From positions 1-64,000 of the forward strand of contig NZ_PENI01000016.1 of the NCBI RefSeq assembly GCF_003688995.1: DNA of 64,000 nucleotides. The letters run 5' to 3'. This document shows positions 60,925-64,000 of the stretch, piece by piece (position 1 is the stretch's first letter; each line of letters opens with the position of its first letter). Both the position numbers and the translations under genes were made by a program. Below the pieces are notes generated by a model. That model was not told the origin of the DNA, did not search any database, and worked only from the letters and a program-made list of their open reading frames with translations. Source of the DNA: Streptomyces shenzhenensis. GTDB taxonomy: Bacteria > Actinomycetota > Actinomycetes > Streptomycetales > Streptomycetaceae.

Positions 60925-61785
60925 TCAGCGTGGCCCGAGGACGTTCTGGCGCTGGCTGCCGAGGTGGTGGATGCCAAGCTCCATGACGTCGCCGGGCTCC
61001 AGCCACACCGGCGGGTTGAAGCCCATGCCGACACCCGGCGGGGTGCCGGTGTTGATCAGATCACCGGGCTCCAGGACGAGGAACTGGCTGAGGTGGTGGA
61101 CGATGAAGTACGGGTCGAAGATCATCGTCTTCGTGTTGCCGTCCTGCCGTCGGGTGCCGTTGACGTCGAGCCACATGCCGAGGTCGAGAACGTCGTCGAT
61201 CTCGTCGGTCGTGGCGAGCCAGGGACCGGCGGGGTTGAAGGTCTCGGCGGACTTGCCCTTGGCCCACTGGCCGCCGCGTTCCATCTGGAAGGCGCGTTCG
61301 CTGACGTCGTTGACGACCAGGTAGCCGGCGATGGCGCCACGTGCTTCGTCCACGGAGTCCAGGTAGCTGGTGCGCCGTCCGATGACGATACCCAGTTCGA
61401 CTTCCCAGTCGGGCTTGGTGGCTCCACGCGGGATGCGCACGTCGTCGTTGGGCCCGACCAGTGTGTTGGGGGACTTGGTGAACAGGATCGGCTCGTCGGG
61501 GACGGCCTGCCCGGTCTCAGCAGCGTGGTCGCTGTAGTTGAGCCCGATGCAGAGGATCTGGTGGGGACGGGCGATCGGGGCGCCGATGCGCTCGCCGGCG
61601 AAGCGGGACACCCGGCCGGTGGCGGCGCGTTCGGCGACCAGCGGGCGGATGCGGTCGACGCCGCCGGAGCCGAAGAATGTCTCGTCGAAGTCGGAGACGG
61701 TGTCCGAGAGGTCGACATAGGTGTCGTCATCGATGCGGGCGACGGGCTTTTCGGCGCCTGTGGCACCGATGCGCATGAGATACAT
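60925..61785 (-). CDS. FAH-family 2,4-diketo-3-deoxy-sugar-acid hydrolase
   Basis: 286 aa with the fumarylacetoacetate-hydrolase fold. Metal motif is DWEVELGIVIG with the Asp in VVNDVSERAF. The blocks ILCIGLNYSDHAAETG, FQMERGGQWAKGKS, NTKTMIFDPYF and TGTPPGVGMG are those I associate with the hydrolase of the L-fucose/L-rhamnose oxidative pathways, which splits a 2,4-diketo-3-deoxy acid into pyruvate and a 2-hydroxy acid. The ATG at 61785 follows AGGAG by 8 bases. It is downstream of an IclR gene and completes the proposed route. Confidence 0.88.
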   Translation of the reverse strand: MYLMRIGATGAEKPVARIDDDTYVDLSDTVSDFDETFFGSGGVDRIRPLVAERAATGRVSRFAGERIGAPIARPHQILCIGLNYSDHAAETGQAVPDEPILFTKSPNTLVGPNDDVRIPRGATKPDWEVELGIVIGRRTSYLDSVDEARGAIAGYLVVNDVSERAFQMERGGQWAKGKSAETFNPAGPWLATTDEIDDVLDLGMWLDVNGTRRQDGNTKTMIFDPYFIVHHLSQFLVLEPGDLINTGTPPGVGMGFNPPVWLEPGDVMELGIHHLGSQRQNVLGPR

Positions 61786-62804
61786 GGTCGAGTCTCCTGA
61801 GATGTGCAGGCTGGTCGCCAGGCGGGGGTGGAGTCCGGGAGACACCCGGATGTCGAGGACGTCGGCGAGGGCTGCCGGGATCTGCACGACGACGGAGCAG
61901 CCGTGGACGGTCTCCAGGAGCGCCTTCCGCAGTGACTCCCGTCGAGCCGGTGCGTCCGGCGGTCGCGGCGTCGTGGGCCTTGCTGCTGCGGCCTTCCGAG
62001 GGGGCCGAGCGCATCGCGGATCTCGTCGACCGTGTCGATGAGCACGGTGAGTGGTGTGCGGTAGGTCAGCGCGCTGACGCTCAGCGCGCCGGAGGGTGCG
62101 GAGGGCGCGAGGGCGTAGACGGGCAGAGCGACGCAGCTGACACCGACCTCGCTCTCCTCGTCGTCCACCGCGTAACCGCGTTCCCTGGTCGCCTCAAAGG
62201 CTTGGTGCAGTTCCTCGGCCGTACAGAGACTCCGAGGGGTTCGACGCACCAGGGGCTTGTCGCCGACCCGCTGCTGCACTGCTTCCAGCGTGGGCAACTC
62301 CTGGGCGAGCAGCAGCTTTCCCACTCCCGTGAGGTGGGCCGGGTTGCGGCCTCCGACAGTTGACGTGAGGCGGACGGATCCAGCGGGCGGGTCGACCTTG
62401 GCTCGGTAGACGACCTCGCTGCCGTCGAGGACCGCGCAGTGGGCGGTCTCGCCGAATCGGGCGGCCAATGTCTGAAGCACCGGGTTCAGTCGGACATGCT
62501 CCGGCCGCTCCTCATGGTGAGCGAAGGCCATGCGCAGGAACTCGTCCCCGAGAAGGTAGTGCCCTCGCGTGTCCTGATCGGCCAGACCTGCCCGGCGCAG
62601 CGCGCCGAGCGCCCGGTGCACGGTGGGCTTCGGGCTGCCGATCACACGGGTCAGTTCTTCCAGGCCCACGCCTTCGGGGTAGCGGGCCAGTTCTTTCAGT
62701 ACGGCGAGTACACGGTCGGAGCCGACGAGGCGGCCGGTGCCGTCGCCTTCGGATTCTTCGCCGCCGGGTGTTCTCGAACCGTCGTGTGTGTGCGTATGCT
62801 CCAT
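61122..62804 (-). CDS. IclR-family regulator with no stop after its domain
   Basis: The recognisable IclR protein spans about 62804 to 62010: winged helix LEELTRVIGSPKPTVHRALG, then the effector domain with HLTGVGKLLLAQELP and GYAVDDEESEVGVSCVALP, ending near TVDEIRDALGPLG. From there the frame has no stop until 61122 and runs in another frame across most of the FAH gene, giving 560 codons. A frameshift or lost stop near 62000 is likely, so the true end is uncertain. The ATG at 62804 has no clear ribosome site. It is divergent from the SDR at 63419. Confidence 0.6.
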   Translation of the reverse strand: MEHTHTHDGSRTPGGEESEGDGTGRLVGSDRVLAVLKELARYPEGVGLEELTRVIGSPKPTVHRALGALRRAGLADQDTRGHYLLGDEFLRMAFAHHEERPEHVRLNPVLQTLAARFGETAHCAVLDGSEVVYRAKVDPPAGSVRLTSTVGGRNPAHLTGVGKLLLAQELPTLEAVQQRVGDKPLVRRTPRSLCTAEELHQAFEATRERGYAVDDEESEVGVSCVALPVYALAPSAPSGALSVSALTYRTPLTVLIDTVDEIRDALGPLGRPQQQGPRRRDRRTHRLDGSHCGRRSWRPSTAAPSSCRSRQPSPTSSTSGCLPDSTPAWRPACTSQETRPCISCASVPQAPKSPSPASMTTPMSTSRTPSPTSTRHSSAPAASTASARWSPNAPPPAGCPASPASASAPRSPVPTRSSASGSTTATTLLRPGRPSPTSRSCSPSPPTHWSGPTTTCASRVEPPSPTGKSNWVSSSDGAPATWTPWTKHVAPSPATWSSTTSANAPSRWNAAASGPRASPPRPSTPPVPGSPRPTRSTTFSTSACGSTSTAPDGRTATRRR

Positions 62805-62979
62805 CGTGAACTTAGACCGTCGTACCGATAATTGGAAGAGGGTCGAGTTGTTCCACCCATCGCAATGGCATGCGGACCTGTGCGAGGGCCACGGCCACGC
62901 CGATCGGATCCAACGGCTCGGGGGTAAGTCATGGATCCCGCTGACCGGCGTCAATGACCGGCCGCCCACCGTCACGGCG

Positions 62980-63410
62980 GCCCTCTACCAGCGGCGGACG
63001 AACTGCTGCTTGCGCAACTGGAACAGGCCGAGCCAGGCGGGGCCGCTGCTCGTGCCACCGACCGGCTGTCTTCCGCCCACGACGCCTCGCACTATCTGCT
63101 AGTTCCCCGGGCCGCGTTCGCCCCGTGCGGCACGGAGCAGAGACCTGACGCGGTGGCTGCGCGCTCAGCAGATCCGGCCGATCGAGCAGAAAGCGTGGGC
63201 CTTGGCCGCCCGGCACGTGGACGGCGCCACTCGCTCGGCCTCCCGTGCACTGACCCCCGCCCGTGCCACCCCGGCCGTCGTGTCCGGCGCCGGCACTGCC
63301 ACCGGGCGAGCCCTCCTCGGCGCCGACCGGACCATCCTGCCCGGCCCACCTCTGGCCCGGCACATCTCTTCCCTGGCCTGCGGCACCACTGTTCACCCCT
63401 CCCATGACAG
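62980..63410 (+). pseudogene. FAD-linked oxidase remnant (N- and C-terminal pieces)
   Basis: One plus frame reads ELLLAQLEQAEPGGAAARAT, then DRLSSAHDASHYLLVPRAAF, like the start of FAD-binding-4 oxidases of the lactate/glycolate type. A second frame further on (LTRWLRAQQIRPIEQKAWAL, ILPGPPLARH) may be the C-terminal part of the same or a related protein. The FAD-binding middle is missing and frames do not join. It fills the space between the IclR and SDR promoters. The call is from resemblance only. Confidence 0.4.
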
Positions 63411-63418
63411 GAGAAACA

Positions 63419-64000
63419 ATGACGCACACCAAGGCAGCCCTCGTCACCGGCGGTGCGAGCGGACTCGGCGCGGCCACCGCCCGACGTCTGCGAGACGAGG
63501 GTCTGGAGGTGACCACCCTCGACCTTCAGGGCGCCGACGTCTGCGCGGACGTCAGCGACGAGAAGGCCCTGCTGCGCGCGGCCGAGGACATCGGTCCTGT
63601 CGATGTCCTGATCAACTCCGCCGGAGTCGTGGGTCCCAACCAGCCCCTGCTGGAGACCACAGCCGAGCAATGGCGCCGGATCCTGGACGTCAACGTCGTC
63701 GGCACGGTCAATACCATGCGCACCTTCGTACCCGGCATGTGCGAGCGCGGCTGGGGGCGTGTCGTCAACTTCGCGAGCATGGCCGGCAAGGACGGGAACC
63801 CCAACCTTGCCGCGTACTCCGCCTCCAAGGGGGCCGTGATCGCCCTGACGAAGTCCGTGGGCAAGGAACTGGCCACCTCCGGTGTGCTGGTCAATGTCAT
63901 CGCGCCCGCTGTCTTCGACACCGCCATGAACGCCACCACGACAGTCGACGTACTCGCCCACATCACCAGCCTCATCCCCATGCAGCGCACAGGCCGGCCC
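63419..64000 (+). CDS. SDR-family oxidoreductase (cut by window end)
   Basis: The first 194 codons of a classical SDR: TGGASGLGAATARR, LDLQGADVCADVSD, NSAGVV, catalytic YSASKGA with the block MAGKDGNPNLAAYSASK, and IPMQRTG at the edge. That block is one I associate with the 2-keto-3-deoxy-fuconate/rhamnonate dehydrogenase-like SDRs found beside FAH hydrolases. The ATG follows AGGAG by 5 bases. It is divergent from the IclR gene that precedes FAH, so it probably oxidises the keto-deoxy acid that FAH then cleaves (inference). Confidence 0.88.
   Translation, partial: MTHTKAALVTGGASGLGAATARRLRDEGLEVTTLDLQGADVCADVSDEKALLRAAEDIGPVDVLINSAGVVGPNQPLLETTAEQWRRILDVNVVGTVNTMRTFVPGMCERGWGRVVNFASMAGKDGNPNLAAYSASKGAVIALTKSVGKELATSGVLVNVIAPAVFDTAMNATTTVDVLAHITSLIPMQRTGRP

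Noticed and set aside
1..64000. tRNA, rRNA or a tRNA-based attachment site at the island edges
   Set aside because: I looked at the gaps near 28.6-28.9 kb and 62.8-63.4 kb and saw no cloverleaf-like sequence or integrase gene.

Overview
The window is high-GC DNA of a Streptomyces-type actinomycete. Supporting signs are GTG starts, ATGA/GTGA overlaps, a hopanoid-type ispG-dxs-aminotransferase run, an almost textbook Streptomyces endoglycosidase H, a LysM/M23 cell-wall hydrolase behind a c-di-AMP (ydaO-type) riboswitch, and a sugar ABC importer that lacks its own ATPase.

Layout. (1) 1-11.5 kb is ordinary chromosome: ispG 3' end, dxs, class III aminotransferase, XRE-cupin regulator with a 40-aa membrane protein, tyrosine phosphatase, GH36 alpha-galactosidase, LysM/M23 peptidase, SGNH hydrolase and a metallo-beta-lactamase-fold (MBL) hydrolase. 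(2) 11.5-20.2 kb is an insertion lying between the MBL gene and a second, partial, roughly 90% identical copy of that gene's 3' end. It carries a GNAT remnant, a TetR/SRPBCC pair, a transposase remnant and a LacI-controlled importer operon with a glycerophosphodiesterase and an inositol-monophosphatase-like enzyme. Three GGGACCGGTCCC palindromes precede the importer. (3) 20.6-28.6 kb holds a metallophosphoesterase, EndoH, a hypothetical gene, a membrane acyltransferase whose C-terminus is rewritten by a small transposable element (MITE), and a divergent acyl-CoA synthetase/acyltransferase fusion. (4) 28.9 kb to the end is a large catabolic island.

The island contains four paralogous TIM-barrel proteins with clan GH-A signatures (A 29724, B 32775, C 37911, D 57826), two 736-aa GH2 proteins, two SMP-30 lactonases, five SDRs, three intact VOC proteins plus a VOC remnant, an enolase-superfamily dehydratase, a FAH-family diketo-acid hydrolase, an oligopeptide-type ABC importer, an MHS symporter, a fused ThDP-dependent E1, an esterase, a GntR and two IclR regulators.

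My reading is that glycosidases release an unusual sugar, or sugar acid, which SDR plus SMP-30, the dehydratase, a second SDR and the FAH hydrolase then break down by a phosphate-free oxidative route like the L-fucose/L-rhamnose pathways. Two things tie the island together. All six glycosidase-like proteins have Cys where nearly all clan GH-A enzymes have the Asn just before the acid/base Glu. A rare TCAAATG/CATTTGA element, or a close relative, sits upstream of four separate units. The substrate is unknown.

No rRNA, tRNA or CRISPR array was seen. Several genes are broken remnants, and two loci show cargo inserted between partial duplications of the host junction.
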